Positions 38,461 to 50,514 of a stretch of 64,000 nt of DNA are shown here, piece after piece. Numbering within the stretch: the first letter of the stretch is position 1; every line of letters begins with the position of its first letter. Made by a program: the position numbers and the translations under genes. Under the pieces are notes generated by a model, which worked only from the letters and a program-made list of their open reading frames with translations, made no database searches and was not told the DNA's origin. Source of the stretch: Adenanthera pavonina (taxonomy: Eukaryota; Streptophyta; Magnoliopsida; Fabales; Fabaceae); NCBI GenBank assembly GCA_026686845.1, contig JAIVEN010000016.1:4357501-4421500 (forward strand), in the 5' to 3' direction.

Positions 38461-41400
38461 TAAAGGTTTTGGGCCTCAGAGCCGAATGTTTAGGCTCTCA
38501 GAGCATTATATTTGGGCCAAAATAGTTAAGTTTAAAGAAAGAAATATATTAAATATTAATATTCCTTTGGATTAGATTATTGACAAGGGTTGCTATTGTG
38601 TATTAATAGATAAGATATTTTTCTCAAACAATAGTTAGGATCCTGACTATGATAGATGGTTGATCTCTGGGCCAAAGATGAAAGAAAATGATAAAAGTAT
38701 TGGCTCAAACAAGTTACCAATAGGAAATTCAGACAAGGCCAAGGTTAATGTTAAACCTTATCCAACTGGATCTGAATTTCATAAAGAAGTCCCATTGCAA
38801 GCTGTTCTAGCTCTTCCTGTTCAAGTTTAGAAACCAGGAATGGTAGCTGCAGAAGGTATGGACTATGAGGCTGGGATTTTACTAGATCCAGATAACTCTG
38901 GTAATGACAGTCCGATTAATACGAAAGATAAGATATACCGGATTGTTCATAAGTATTTCAAGAAAAAACAGAGGCATATCTCGAAAGGCCTAAGCATGTG
39001 CTATATTTTCTATATGAAGTTGCTAAGGTCAAGGGCTTTCTAGCAGATAAAGGGATAATAGGTTAAATCATCAGCTAGTAAGAGCTAATGGACAAGTACT
39101 AGCTCCAAAAGATTGAAGCCTTATACCCCCATCTGCTGATGCCACATAAAGTTAGACTCCAAGAAGAAATGACAGAAACATTTCAGGATTTTATTAAAGA
39201 GCTGGCATATTTGGAAGCAATCCGACTGGAACAAGAGAATCCAGAAGTGAATTTTAGTGAAGCTTTTATTGGAAGTGAAAGTAGCTCTTGTCCCTCCGGA
39301 ATGAAATGATAATGTAATGAGACTATAAGAGCTTATGTACAAAGTCATTTATGAAAAAGTATTATGTTATTATATATGTGTTCTCTGAGTATAGTTATTA
39401 AATATTTATGAACAGATTATAATGAATTTAAAGTGGTTCGCATCAGGAGACAAATAAGAGTAAAGACTCCTGAGCAAGAAAAGACACCACAGGGTGATCC
39501 TTTGCAAGTTATTATGAATAGATGAGATCAGCAGCAAAGGATTATTGAAAAGTTACAGTGAACCTTAGACACTCAGAGACAGCCTCAAGAAATCAGAGTT
39601 GAAATTTCATCTTTGAGGCAATATCAGTAGCAGGTACCACAGACTATACCCATAAACTAAGTTGCGGAGATAAGAATTGATCATGCTAAATCACATTATG
39701 TAATAGCTCAGTTTTGATGATAATGTCCTCCCTTATTTAATGAAGGATTTGAAGTACAAATGGTTGAGGACTAGACACTGAGTTTAGAAAAGATTTTCAA
39801 GTTAATGGGATATTCCTCTGAAATGAAAACCTATAGGCTATCTATTTACGCACTTGAGAAAAAGGTAGATAGATAGTGGCATAATACTAAGTTGATCCTA
39901 TAAGCTTGGAACATGGCATTTATGCAGGGATTATTTTGTAATATTTTATAATAAGTATTTCTTGCGATCAATTAGAGATGAGAAAGAAGATGAGATCATT
40001 ATGTTCCGACAAGCGATGGATTAATTAGTAAATAAGTACGAAGCCACATTTATACAGTTAGTGTGGAACTCCACCTAGTTATAATGGTATGATGACTAGA
40101 GGTGGAAGACAGAAAAGCTAAGAAGAGGAATAAAGCCAGTCATCCGGAAAAGAAAGGCCTAATACAAAATAGACAATTTAGTATGCTAGTAGAGGTTAGC
40201 AGAATTACGAGAAATAGTTTGAATAAACAAAATTTTATGTTTGCTACCTAGCAAATGTTAGAGAAGCTGCTACTGACAAAAGTGAGAAAAGCAGAAAGAA
40301 AATGAAGCTATGAAATAATAGTAGCAGGAAAGAAAGATACTCTTCTCGATTATAGTTATCCCCTACAAGTATGAAGTATCGTTTTATGAAAATCTGGCCT
40401 AAGAATATTCTAGGGGCATAAGGGATTAGTCTTAAGGATAGCTAATTGTAGTTGCTGGATTAGTTGAGGATATTTTACATATTATTTATTTACCTTAGGT
40501 CTTGAATTCTTTCAGAGTTAGATCGCAATTAGATCCTATCAGTAAAAAGATGATGTAGGATCACAGAGGATCCTAGTAGGGCTTAGAGATCGCAGTAGAT
40601 CTCATGGTCGCAGTAGACCAATAATGAGGTTGCAGTAGACATCCACAGAGAATGAGATGATGAGCCCTACAGTACTGATAGTTCTCTGAAAAAGGATGAC
40701 CTAAGATGATTTTAGAAAGATATGATGCCTCATTAATCAGCAGCTAATATGAATGTTTGCCTAAGGCTTTTCTCGAATGTCCAGCCACTGACTCGAAAGT
40801 AGCAAAGAAATGTGATGGTGGGTGATGATAAGTTGAAAGGTAAATACCCCACATATGAAATGAAAGTGGTACCAATGGCAAAATGTTTTCAATGATAAAT
40901 GAAAGAGGCCAGTAAAAAAAAATGAATGATAGAAAGAAAAGAAAAAGTAGTTATGAAAAGAATCAGTAGGGAGAAACTAATGTATAAAGAAAGATAAGTT
41001 AGAAAAAGAAATAGTCATGAGAAAAGAAATAAGAAGACTAATGTATGATCAAGGAAAGAGGTTAATCAGCCCATAAACTATGATAATTCAATGAGTTTGG
41101 GCTAGATGAATTTTTTAATGAGAACGGTAGCTTCTTCCAACCAAATCAAGGACTCCAAATCCAAATAGATGTTAGAGGTATCTATGATAAATGTCATATG
41201 GGATTTGGAGGATATGTTTTAGCTATGTATTCCCTGAGTGTTGGACTAGAAGCGAAGAAATTTTTTTTTAGAAGGGCAGCATGATTATAGGCTCCCTAAT
41301 AGTTAATGGGTTGAGCAAGTACTTGATGCCATAAGCAAATTACAAGTTCTAGAATTAAATATATCATATTTTGGTAAATTATCTCATTGCCTATACGTTC

Positions 41401-42640
41401 TAGGCATATGTTATTGTAAGAAGAAGAAGTTGAAGTGTCAGAAGTCTCAAAAAAGAAACTAGAGAAGGATCTAAAAGGAGATCTCATGGAGATAATATGT
41501 GACAATAATAGGTTTGCCATTAGTACTGAAACTCGTAAGTTCAGTATAACAAAGGATGACGTGAGTATAAGTAATGCAAATGTAGATATGAGTTACAAGA
41601 AGAATATGTATGTATGATGTTCAAGGTATAAATTATGAAGCAAGAAAAGGGAAAATAGTGGCAGGCAATTTAGGGGATTATGAAACCTTGAGATGGTAGA
41701 TTTCTAGTCTTAGTATGAAATCTAGCTATAGAAAGAATGTTTATGGCCGAAAGATCTCACAATGAATGAAATCTTTTGTTAGCTGCCAAGGTGAGAATAC
41801 AGGGAGGTAGCTCTTGGGTTTAGGCCCAATTGAGCAAGCTCTTGGGAAGAGGCCCAATTGAGCTAAGAAAGATGAAATCCTCCATATGATAAAGGCCACC
41901 GAGGCGAGGCAGATGAAAGGTAGCTCCTGGGGTGATGCCCAAATGAGCCAAAAATGGTGAGAGGCTGAAGGCTAGATTCTAACTGAGTTAACAAGAAACT
42001 GTTGAAAGGTTGAGAAATCTCCCTCAAGATGCCAAACCACTAATTAACCTTGACTAAGCAGCTAAGGAAGTTATGGATAAAAACAATAAAGTAGAAGTAT
42101 GAGAAGTGATAAAGAGTAATGACCACTGTATTAATATCATTAAGACCCCAACCTATAAAAGCCAAGAGAATCGAAAGGCTATGCTAAAATAAGTAAAAGT
42201 ATTGGGTTTGGGAATATGTTTATACATGAAGGCAGAAAGGTAAGTTGAGACTCTAAGTTGACAAAAGCTAGAGTAAAGAATAAAGAAGCAGTATAAGCAA
42301 TGAATGAAAATGAAAATGGTGATGAGATACCATTATTGGATAGCAAACAATTGATAGAAGAAAGATGGAAATAGTGGTTGAATGGCCTAGAAATTAAAGT
42401 AGTAAAATATTCAGAGGTTACGCAATAAGTTGTGACTAGAAAGGAAGTCATTGCCAGTATTCTATAAGATAGATTTTGGCATGAGTATAAGTAGAACAAT
42501 GACTTACTAAGAAGTATTGAACAATGAGAAAAATGTAAAGAGTAAGAAAGAAAAGATGTATTAATTGTTAGATAAGGGCACTATGAAGTTATGATAAAGT
42601 TAGATAGTCAGGATAAGGCACCTGGATATAGAAATCGATC
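38461..42640 (+). pseudogene. Decayed internal region of the nested LTR retrotransposon (gag recognisable)
   Basis: No long frame survives. Around 39930-40070 the translation reads YNKYFLRSIRDEKEDE-like and then FRQAMD and KYEATFIQL, matching the retrotransposon gag core of Ty3/gypsy elements (KYFP..VRD.KE.EF..L.QG...V.EY...F..L). Upstream frames (38840-39043, 39120-39310) are hydrophilic and unassigned. Downstream to about 42600 I see no clear protease, reverse transcriptase or integrase motifs; the sequence is AG-rich with many stops. The border with the LINE is near 42640 and not exact. Confidence 0.6.
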
Positions 42641-42644
42641 TGAT

Positions 42645-44900
42645 TTATTTCATTTTGTAGCATTGTGGATTATTCGTGATGATTTTGAGAGGTTCATTCA
42701 AGATACATGGTGTCAGGGACACAGCTGGGAGGAAAATGTTTCTCATTTCACTGCTGAAATCACTAGGTGGAAAAAGGAAGTTTATGGGCATCTGGGTAAA
42801 AAAGAAGAATCAGCTTATGAGCAGGCTTAAAGGGCTGTCTAAAATCCCTAGTTATGGTTGTAACATGACATCATTAAATGGGCTTCAACAATATCTTTGC
42901 CATGAGTTGGAGAACGTTTTACTTCAAGAAGACATCATGTGGGCTCAAAAGGTGAAATGTGATTGGTTTATGTTAGGGGATAAAAATATGAGGTACTTTC
43001 ATGCTTGAGTGAATGCTAGACATAAAAGGAATAAAATTGAAGTCTTACTTGATGAGAGTGGCGAATGGATTTATGATGTCGATGAAATAAAAGATTTAGT
43101 TATGGGCTTTTTTCAAAATTTGTTAATTGAAGATGTTTCCTATGAAGCATCTCTACAGTGCAATATTTCTTCCCTTATCATTGAGAATACTACTCGAGAT
43201 GGGTTGGGCAAGATGGCGGAGGAAGGTGAAATTAGAAGTGCTCTTTTTTCGATGGGAGCTTTTAAGTCCCCAGGACCGGATGATTTAAATGCTTTATTTT
43301 TTCAAAGCCAATGGAAATATGTTGGGCAAACTGTTGTTCGGTTGGTTCAGGATATTTTCATAACCCTTCTATGTTGAAAGGAATTAATGATACTTTTATT
43401 GTGCTCATTGCTAAGAAAGATCATTAAGAAACTATTTGTGATTTCCACCCTATTAGCCTTTGCAATGTGATTTATAAGGTGATCACGAAGGTGCTTGCTA
43501 TGAGAAATAAATCCTTCCTTCCTAATGTTATAGCCTCAAACCAGTGTGGTTTTGTTCCTGGACGTCTGGGCTCTGATAATATTATTATTGCTCAAGAGGT
43601 TATGCACTCTATGGGAAACATGAACGGTTAAAGGGGATATATGGCCATTAAAATTGATCTTGAAAAGGCTTATGATCGAATCCCCTGGGATTTCCTATTG
43701 AATTGTCTTACAAAATTAAATTTTCCTAATAATATTGTGGAGATCGTCAGGCAGTGTCTAGTGACCACTTCTCTTAGTATCCTTTGGGAGGGTCAAAAGA
43801 CTAATGAGTTCAAGCCTTCTCGTGAAATCCGACAAGGTAACCCTATTTTTCCCTACCTTTTTGTTATTTGTATTGAAAAGCTTGCTCACTTGATACAGGA
43901 AGCCATTGACTCTGGAGGCTGGAGGCCTATTAGACTTACTAAAGATGGCCCCCCTATTTCTCATCTCTTTTTTGCGGATGACCTTATCATTTTTGCAGAG
44001 GCTGTGGTTGATCAAGTGGAGGTGATTAAAAATTGTCTTGACACTTTTTGTAAGGCTTCTGGTCAAAAAGTGAGCCTTGCTAAGACCTGTGTGTTTTTCT
44101 CCAAGAATGTTAATCATAACAGGGTCTCTCAACTGTGTGATCTACTTGGTTTTTCTATTACTTCTGATCTGGGAAAATATCTTGGTGTCCCTCTTCTACA
44201 TAGATGTGTTAATAAACACACGTACCAGTATGTTGTTGACAAGGTGAATCAGCGCCTTAGTAATTGGAAAGCCAATTGTTTGTACTTTGCTGGTAGGCAT
44301 ACTCTTATTTCCTCTGTTGTTTTAGCCATTCCCATTTATCCTATGCAAACCACTAGTCTTCCTATTAGTGTTTGTGAGGATATTTACAAGAAAGCAAAGG
44401 ATTTTTTGTGGGGTAGTACGGAGGAGCAAAGGAAGATTTATTTAATAGGGTGGAATGAAGTGTGTAAGGAAAAGAAACATGGGGGGCTTAGTATTCAACA
44501 TACGAAGTTTCAAAATAAAGCTTTCCTCATGAAAACTGGTTGGGGTTTGATTAAAATCCGTGATGCTTTGTGGGTTCGTGTTGTCAAGAATAAATACAAA
44601 TGTGGTGATGATCTTTTGCCTCTCATTGAAGAGAAACGGGTGGGGTCACGCTTGTGGAATGGAATTAAATCCAATTAGAATTTTGTCAAGCAAAATGTGC
44701 AGCATGTTACTTATAAGGATGGCACTGAAATGGTGAGATGGAATTTGGAAAGAAGTGAAAGTTTCTCCGTTAGGTCAGCTTATAAATTCTTGACTGATGA
44801 AGAGATTCCTACTAGTAGTTGGTGGGCCAAGTTATAGAAATTTCATTTACCTCAAAGATGCAAGTCCTTCCTTTGGACCATGATGCATGGAAGACTCCTA
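42645..44900 (+). pseudogene. LINE ORF2 continuation: reverse transcriptase, interrupted
   Basis: Starts near FHFVALWIIRDDF, the linker between endonuclease and reverse transcriptase in plant LINEs. It continues through a stop at 43006-43008, GAFKSPGPDDLNALFFQ (about 43256-43306), a frameshift near 43360 and stops up to 43631. It is then open from 43641: AIKIDLEKAYDRIPWDF, REIRQGNPIFPYLF and the catalytic FADD (43971-43982), ending in the linker GGLSIQHTKFQNKAFLMK. Stops follow at 44676 and 44836. The usual zf-RVT domain breaks off after CKSFLWTMMHGRLLTN (about 44860-44905). Confidence 0.85.
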
Positions 44901-44904
44901 ACAA

Positions 44905-45440
44905 ATGAGGCTCACTCATGATAAACTTGGTTTTGTGAACATGCATGGGGTGGCTCCCCAAGGAACTAATGTGGTTTCTAATATCCCTAAAGGATGCTTT
45001 GTGGCTTATGTTGATGGAGCTTTCTCAAGGCAAGTCATGATGGCAAGGTGTGGGGTCATTATCAAGGATCATCAAGACTTTATTGTGGATTCTTCTGCTC
45101 TTCGTCTTGTTGAAGGTGATGAGTTTGTGGCTGAATTATGGGCCTGTCTTCTTGGGTTAAAAATATTATGGGATATAGGGTGCAGGCTTGCTAAAATTAG
45201 AAGTGACTCTCAAGAAGTTTTGAAGTTGATTGATCAAGGGAATTGGGAGCTCATGTGCATGAACCTATTCTTATGGAGATATCAAGTTTTCTTCAAAGGG
45301 ATTGGTATATAGAGTTTGAATGGATTCCTCTTGTTGGGAATAATGAAGCTGATGCGTTGGCTCAGTACTCCCTCTCTCAAGCTCCTGGTTTTTATCCACA
45401 TCTGAATGCTGTTTATGGTCATGCTAGACCACTTGACTAG
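44905..45440 (+). pseudogene. LINE ORF2 C-terminal RNase H domain, frameshifted
   Basis: CFVAYVDGAFSRQ (catalytic-type Asp, about 44995-45033), GVIIKDHQDFIVDSS, an AELWACLLGLKILWD helix with the catalytic Glu and IRSDSQEV with the next Asp form a plant RVT_3-type RNase H. A frame change near 45250-45310 leads to FEWIPLVGNNEADALAQYS, the closing motif. The join to the preceding reverse transcriptase frame lacks the rest of the zinc-finger domain, so a small internal deletion is likely. Confidence 0.8.
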
Positions 45441-45487
45441 TTGTCTTTTGTTGTTTGTGTTTTAATTTCAGTTTTTATCTAAAAAAA

Positions 45488-45505
45488 AGTATGCAGCAAA
45501 TAGAA
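45488..45505. repeat. Target-site duplication, right copy, of the LINE
   Basis: An exact 18-base match to 33311-33328, placed directly after the LINE's A-run. Confidence 0.9.
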
Positions 45506-46466
45506 TATGAAAATATTAATTCTTAATGTGGATATGAGACCAACATGCATGACTCCCAATATTATTTATAAAAAAGTTTTTAATAATTTCATTTAATCAT
45601 GGTTTGTCTACTTTTTATAATTATATTCAATGTATTGAATGATTAGGTTACATCCTACTTATTTTTTTTAAGAAAAAGGACAATTGGAATTAAAATTTTT
45701 CATTGAAATTACAAAAAGACCCTCTACATCGTATGGGACATTACTAGACAAATTTGTTTCAATAGTTTAATACAACACAAGTTAGAAAAATATAGAATTA
45801 ACTAATATTACCAAATTTTTTATTAAAATTACATATAAAACATTTTTCGTTAGATAACTTAAATAATTCGTGTATTGCACGGGTGTAAAAGTAGTTCTAT
45901 ATACTAAAGTAGAGTACAATGGGGGTGACGTGTCAAAATTTTATGTTGTCACATCAACCTAGTGGTGTAGCTTACTAGGGTCCACAATGGTGTGTAAGTA
46001 GCAGTAAGTATCAATATTTGGTTTAAATGGTATATTAAATTCATAATTAAAATTTTTAAAATTGATTTTTATTTTCTAATGAAAGAATTAGCTATCAATT
46101 CTATATTAAAACTTTTAATTATCATTTGATTAAGGACACATAATTATTAATTTTTAATTTCTATCCATCGTTGAGGGAAAGTGATGATGACATAGACAAA
46201 GTTGACTAAATCTTAGAATTAATTGATTTAATTTAAACTGCATTCAATTTTACTAATTGAGACAAATTTTAATTTATAAAATAAAAAATGTAATCATTTT
46301 TAAGTTCAATTGTAAATATCATATATATATAATCTAAGAATTTATTGTATATTTTCTTGACTAATTTAAATGGATATGGTAAAATCCAATCAATATAAAA
46401 ATATGATTTTTTTTTAATTCGAATATTTACTTGAATTTGTAAATTATTGAAAATGAAAATTTCTCT
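45506..46466. other. AT-rich intergenic DNA
   Basis: No gene or clear element is seen between the LINE and the solo LTR. Confidence 0.5.
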
Positions 46467-46471
46467 TGTTA
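46467..46471. repeat. TGTTA target-site duplication, left (pairs with 50460-50464)
   Basis: TGTTA stands directly before the LTR start TGTGAAC and again directly after the LTR end GTGACA. Confidence 0.8.
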
Positions 46472-46680
46472 TGTGAACACCCCATTTTGTCCGTACACTT
46501 TTATAAAATAATAATAATAACAATAACAATAATAAATAAATAAGAACTAAAAAAAAGATAATAATAAAAATAAATAAATAAATAAGCATATTAAAATTAA
46601 GACAATCCCTTCTTCTTAAGAGTGTAAAAATAAAATAAAATAAAAACAAAAAAAACAAAATTTAAAAAAAGTAACAAAAT

Positions 46681-46883
46681 TTTTGGGCTGAAGCATTTTA
46701 GCCCAATTTGGGCTGAAACGCTTCAGCCCCAAAACACACCACGAGCCCAAGTGAGGGCTCGTGGAAGAATCAAACAAAATAAAAAAAAAATTTTGGGCTG
46801 AAGCATTTCAACCCAATTCGGGCTGAAATGCTTCAACCCCAAAACACACCACGAGCCCAAGTGAGGGCTCGTGGAAGAATCAA
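46681..46883. repeat. Two-copy tandem repeat (period 110) with nested hairpins inside the solo LTR
   Basis: TTTTGGGCTGAAGCATTT begins at 46681 and again at 46791. Each unit has a palindromic part (GGGCTGAAGC ... GCTTCARCCC) and a second stem (CGAGCCC AAGTGA GGGCTCG). The copies differ at only a few bases apart from the A-run at the end of the first. Confidence 0.85.
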
Positions 46884-49272
46884 GGGCGTAGCCCTAGCAG
46901 GAAGAGAGGCAGTAAGATGGGGTCCAAGAGGAAGCCGCGGGAGACACAGAGAAAAAGAAAAGAGGGGAGCAGAGACACGAGGGAGCAGGGCAGGGAGAGC
47001 AGGCAACCGAGGGTACCAGACACAGAGGGAGCTAGGGAGGCTAGGAGGAAAGGAACCAAGGGAGCAAGAATCCGAGGACGGCCGCGAGAGACAGAGCAGA
47101 AAAACAAAAAAGGAAGAAGGGAGCCACGAGATCTGAGAGGAGGCTGACCGAAGATCAGGAGCAGCCTGGGTACAAGCAAAGTAAGGAGAGCAGAGGCGTT
47201 GATCGATGAAAAAGCCAGAGGAGGCCGTGCACGCGAAGAGCAAGAGGCAGGGAAAAGCAGAGGGCTCGGGCGAAAAGCTGACAATAGGAAGGAAATAGAG
47301 AGAGCCGCTCAGGTTTTGTCAGAGAAGCAATGCCACCGGGGCACGGAAGGGAGGTAGGAAAGGTAATCACGTGCTCGAAGGCACCTTTCTTTCCACTCGC
47401 AAAATGCTATAAAAAGGGCATAGCCGTGAGCACGAGGAAGGGGATTTTTTTTTTGTGGCTGGACACGAAAGAACCCTAGGAGAGAAAATTGAGGGAGGCT
47501 CAGTGATCACAGAGGGGGCCACAGGTGAAAGGCAGAGGCAAAGGGAGGCTGGAGTTCCAGAGGCCGAAAACAAGGAGATCCTCGTTGGTAAATTTTGGGA
47601 AATTTCAGCACTGAATCGAAGTTCCCTTATGCATTTTCTTCGTTACCTCATCTATGTCCCTTGTTTTTGTTACTTGGAAGACTGTCGAGTAAATTCTCTA
47701 TGCTCATGATAGAGTTTCCCCAGCCCTCGGGAATTCTGTTTTAGTATTAAACTGTGTCTGTCGAGCTTGTCTTTGTTGTGTGGCAGCATGCATGGATTAT
47801 GTATTGGGGTTTTGCCCGGATGAATGCACATTGCTTTGCCGGTTTATAGTTCCTTTAATTCTTTGCATCGCTTGAATGTGGTTTGCTTTTATCTCGCTCA
47901 GAAGTTTTCTGAATAAAATCTGGGATATGAATATAGGCTCTTAGTTTGGGTTTTATTTGAGTTCAGGACTTTGTTTATCTTGCCCTGTTCTCTTGCACGT
48001 TAATAAGGCATACAATTTAATAGGTTTCTTAGATAGATTTCTTCGTTCAAGTGTGATTCTGGTGTTTAATATTCTAAGTGGAGTGTTCAGTCAAGAGGGG
48101 AACGCCATTTACTTTATTGGTTTAGCCCATGGTTACATTTCCAGTTCAGGGTTCTGGATTTCGTTCTATTCAAAATGACATTGTGCTCTATGTTCAGGGG
48201 ATACGCATGTACAGGGTTTTAAATAGGAGTGGTTCTGGAAGTGGATTGGGGTTCGTTTGGCCCAGGGAATTAGTTTAGAATTTAGGCTTCGAGCTGTTTG
48301 TGACGTTTTCCTGGGACAGGAGGGGTGTTAGTTAGCAAATGTTGGGTTTATTTGATAAGGATACATGTTGTATACCAGTTGCTAGGATGTCTTATCTATT
48401 ACTTGTTTGATATTTGGGTGAATGGAAGACAACCTTACTGCCTTTGAAATTGTCCATGACTTAGTGGGTGATTTTTTATGGGATTAAAACGTTAAATTGT
48501 TATGCTCGGTCCCATGGGCACGACAGTTTTCTTCTCGTATGGGGAATGTTATATGCTGCATCCTTAATTTTGACTTGCCTTTAGAAGAACCGAAATTTCA
48601 GATTATAATTAGGCTTTGTCAGTAAGCGATTCTTGTATAGGACGATGATTTTCTGATCTCATCTATTTCTTGATCCCATGAGTAAATTGATCTTTTGTTC
48701 AAAAATTATTTGTTAACCCTGTGAAACAATGCTAGAAATGGAAGTTGGAGTATTTTCACCATGGGAGTGGGGGTTCTTTTCATGTAGAAGCACACGAGTA
48801 TTCATGAAGCAGATGCTAGAAAAAACTGCATTTGGATTTTTGTTCTTAAATAACGACTTTGAAAAAAATAATAATAAAAAATAAAGGGAGAATGAGAGTT
48901 TTAGGGTTTGTCTAGAGGGATTGTAAGTCTCCGTGGGCTCACAAAGTCTCAACTAAGAATGCCATGAGCAAGGAGTTGCCATGGCAATGATTTTGGCTAT
49001 GTATTGATTTTTTTTTAACAAGGGCCTTTTATTTATAAAAACAAAAAAAACAATAATAATGAAAATAAATAACCGACGTTATATATTTACACATAAGTCA
49101 TAGTTTTAAGTTCTTATTATCGATTTTCTTTTTACAAAATGTGTCATCTTGGTCGCGTTTGTTTTTTTATTAAGAAATAAAATGATTGGAACAAAAAGTA
49201 TTCCTTTCATCCTTTTCACTTACTTACTTCGAGTGATAACACCGCGGGTATTTTAAATACTGATCGGTAACT

Positions 49273-49539
49273 TGTGAGTGATAAAGTCACCACATATGCT
49301 GATCATTTTTCTTCAAAAATATATATGTAATAATCACGTTTTTTAATTCTTTCTTTATAAATCTGTGTTAAAAAGATGTTATTTATTTTTATTATAAAAA
49401 AGGGAAAATAAGAAAATAAATTTGTACAAAGAATTATTTGGCACCACCGTGGACTCATTTTTTACCTTTTTGTCTCGAGTGGCACCACCGTGGACACGTA
49501 GGTACCAATGGGTAAATGTGAGTGATAAAGTCACCACAT
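49273..49539. repeat. Direct repeats in the 3' half of the solo LTR
   Basis: TGTGAGTGATAAAGTCACCA plus CAT occurs at 49273-49295 and 49517-49539. Between them GGCACCACCGTGGAC occurs at 49440 and 49481. Each 23-base unit contains the small palindrome GTGA...TCAC. Confidence 0.85.
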
Positions 49540-50514
49540 GAGCCTATTGGTTTTATTTTGTACCAATAAAATTGTTTTCAAATATTTCTTTTCAAACCAA
49601 AGTAAAGTGTTCAAATCACATATAATTTTAATCATATTTTCTAAACTGAGGAAAAACATATATTCTCTTTTAGAAATTGATTAAACAAAAAAAATAATAC
49701 ATATTCTTAAATGAAAAAAGCAAATAATGGAGATTAATCTGTCCTTCACAAATCAAAACACACCAACCAATTCTAAAAATTGTTTTCTTTGTGGAAGGAT
49801 AAATTATTTTCCATAAACTTTTCTTTTCAAAGAATGTATAAAATAAAAAATATTAACCCAGTGACACGCATTTCTAGTCTGAACTACGTCGACTTTGATC
49901 TCTATCGCAGGGTACGTAGGCCCCAGACTCTAATTCTGGGTCAAGTCCACCCTTGTAAATAAATAAATATTTTCTCATTTATTTGGTGTTTTTTCTCTTC
50001 ATTTAATGAATATTTACCAATTTATTTTTTTAAGTCTACTTTTGTAAATAAATAATGTTTTTTCCCAACTTCTCATATTTTCATTTCATTCCTTATTTTT
50101 CATTTTCACATTTTTCTTATTTTTATATTTATTTCTGCATGTGAATAGTAAAAGGGCAATCAAAATAATTTGTAAAAGCCATAAAAATTGCATGATCCAT
50201 CTAAGGTAACCGTTCCTAGGAACGGGTGTTGTGGGGGTGCCTAACACCTTCCCCACTCACAATCGTACTCCCGAATCCAACTCTGATTCGCAGACCATCA
50301 TTGTACCTTTTTTCCTTTTTATTTCGGTTTTCCAAAATTTTCCTTAAAATTTTGGTGGCGACTCCCTCCGAAACCGACCCCCCGCCGTGCGGGCCGGTTT
50401 CACCCTTTTTCTTTTTCCTTCATTTCCGCGCCATCCGCGTCGCATTTTCGAGTGTGACATGTTAATTTTTCATCCAAATATTATCATTAATACTGTATCA
50501 ACTTTATTTTAATA

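Larger units (their letters stand above)
33329..45487 (+). mobile_element. Plant L1-type LINE, split by a nested LTR retrotransposon
   Basis: The 5' part (33329-35368) carries ORF1 with a DUF4283 domain and zinc knuckle, and the start of the ORF2 endonuclease. The 3' part (about 42645-45487) carries the reverse transcriptase and RNase H, and ends in AAAAAAAA before the target duplication. Between them lies an LTR retrotransposon beginning at 35369. Most of the endonuclease, which should join the two parts, is absent. Several stops and frameshifts in both ORFs show it is inactive. Confidence 0.88.
46472..50459 (+). mobile_element. Solo LTR of a large Tat/Ogre-like Ty3-type retrotransposon
   Basis: Begins TGTGAACACCCCATTTTGTC and ends CGAGTGTGACA, with the exact 5-bp duplication TGTTA on both sides (46467-46471 and 50460-50464). 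Length 3,988 bp. No gag-pol coding lies inside, so it is an LTR left after recombination between the two LTRs of a full element. The 3' part has CTACGTCGACTTTGATC, GGGTACGTAGGCCCC, CCTAACACCTTCCCCACTCA and GGTGGCGACTCC (about 50353-50364), motifs I associate with Tat/Ogre-type elements. The GC-rich frames at 46828-47570 are low-complexity, GA-rich and not believable proteins. The orientation is that of the LTR motifs. Confidence 0.8.

Noticed and set aside
46828..47710. Frames up to 136 codons on both strands in the 46.8-47.7 kb region
   Set aside because: They sit inside the solo LTR in GA-rich sequence, overlap in opposite directions and show no domain. The GC content opens the frames.
49780..49962. 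A 60-codon frame near MFSLWKDKLF
   Set aside because: It lies within conserved LTR motifs of the solo LTR that recur, without an open frame, in the related copy at 29.6 kb.
50353..50364. GGTGGCGACTCC as a tRNA-Arg primer-binding site marking an LTR end
   Set aside because: It resembles the Ogre primer site, but the exact TGTTA duplication places the LTR end 95 bases further on, so it was treated as an internal LTR motif.
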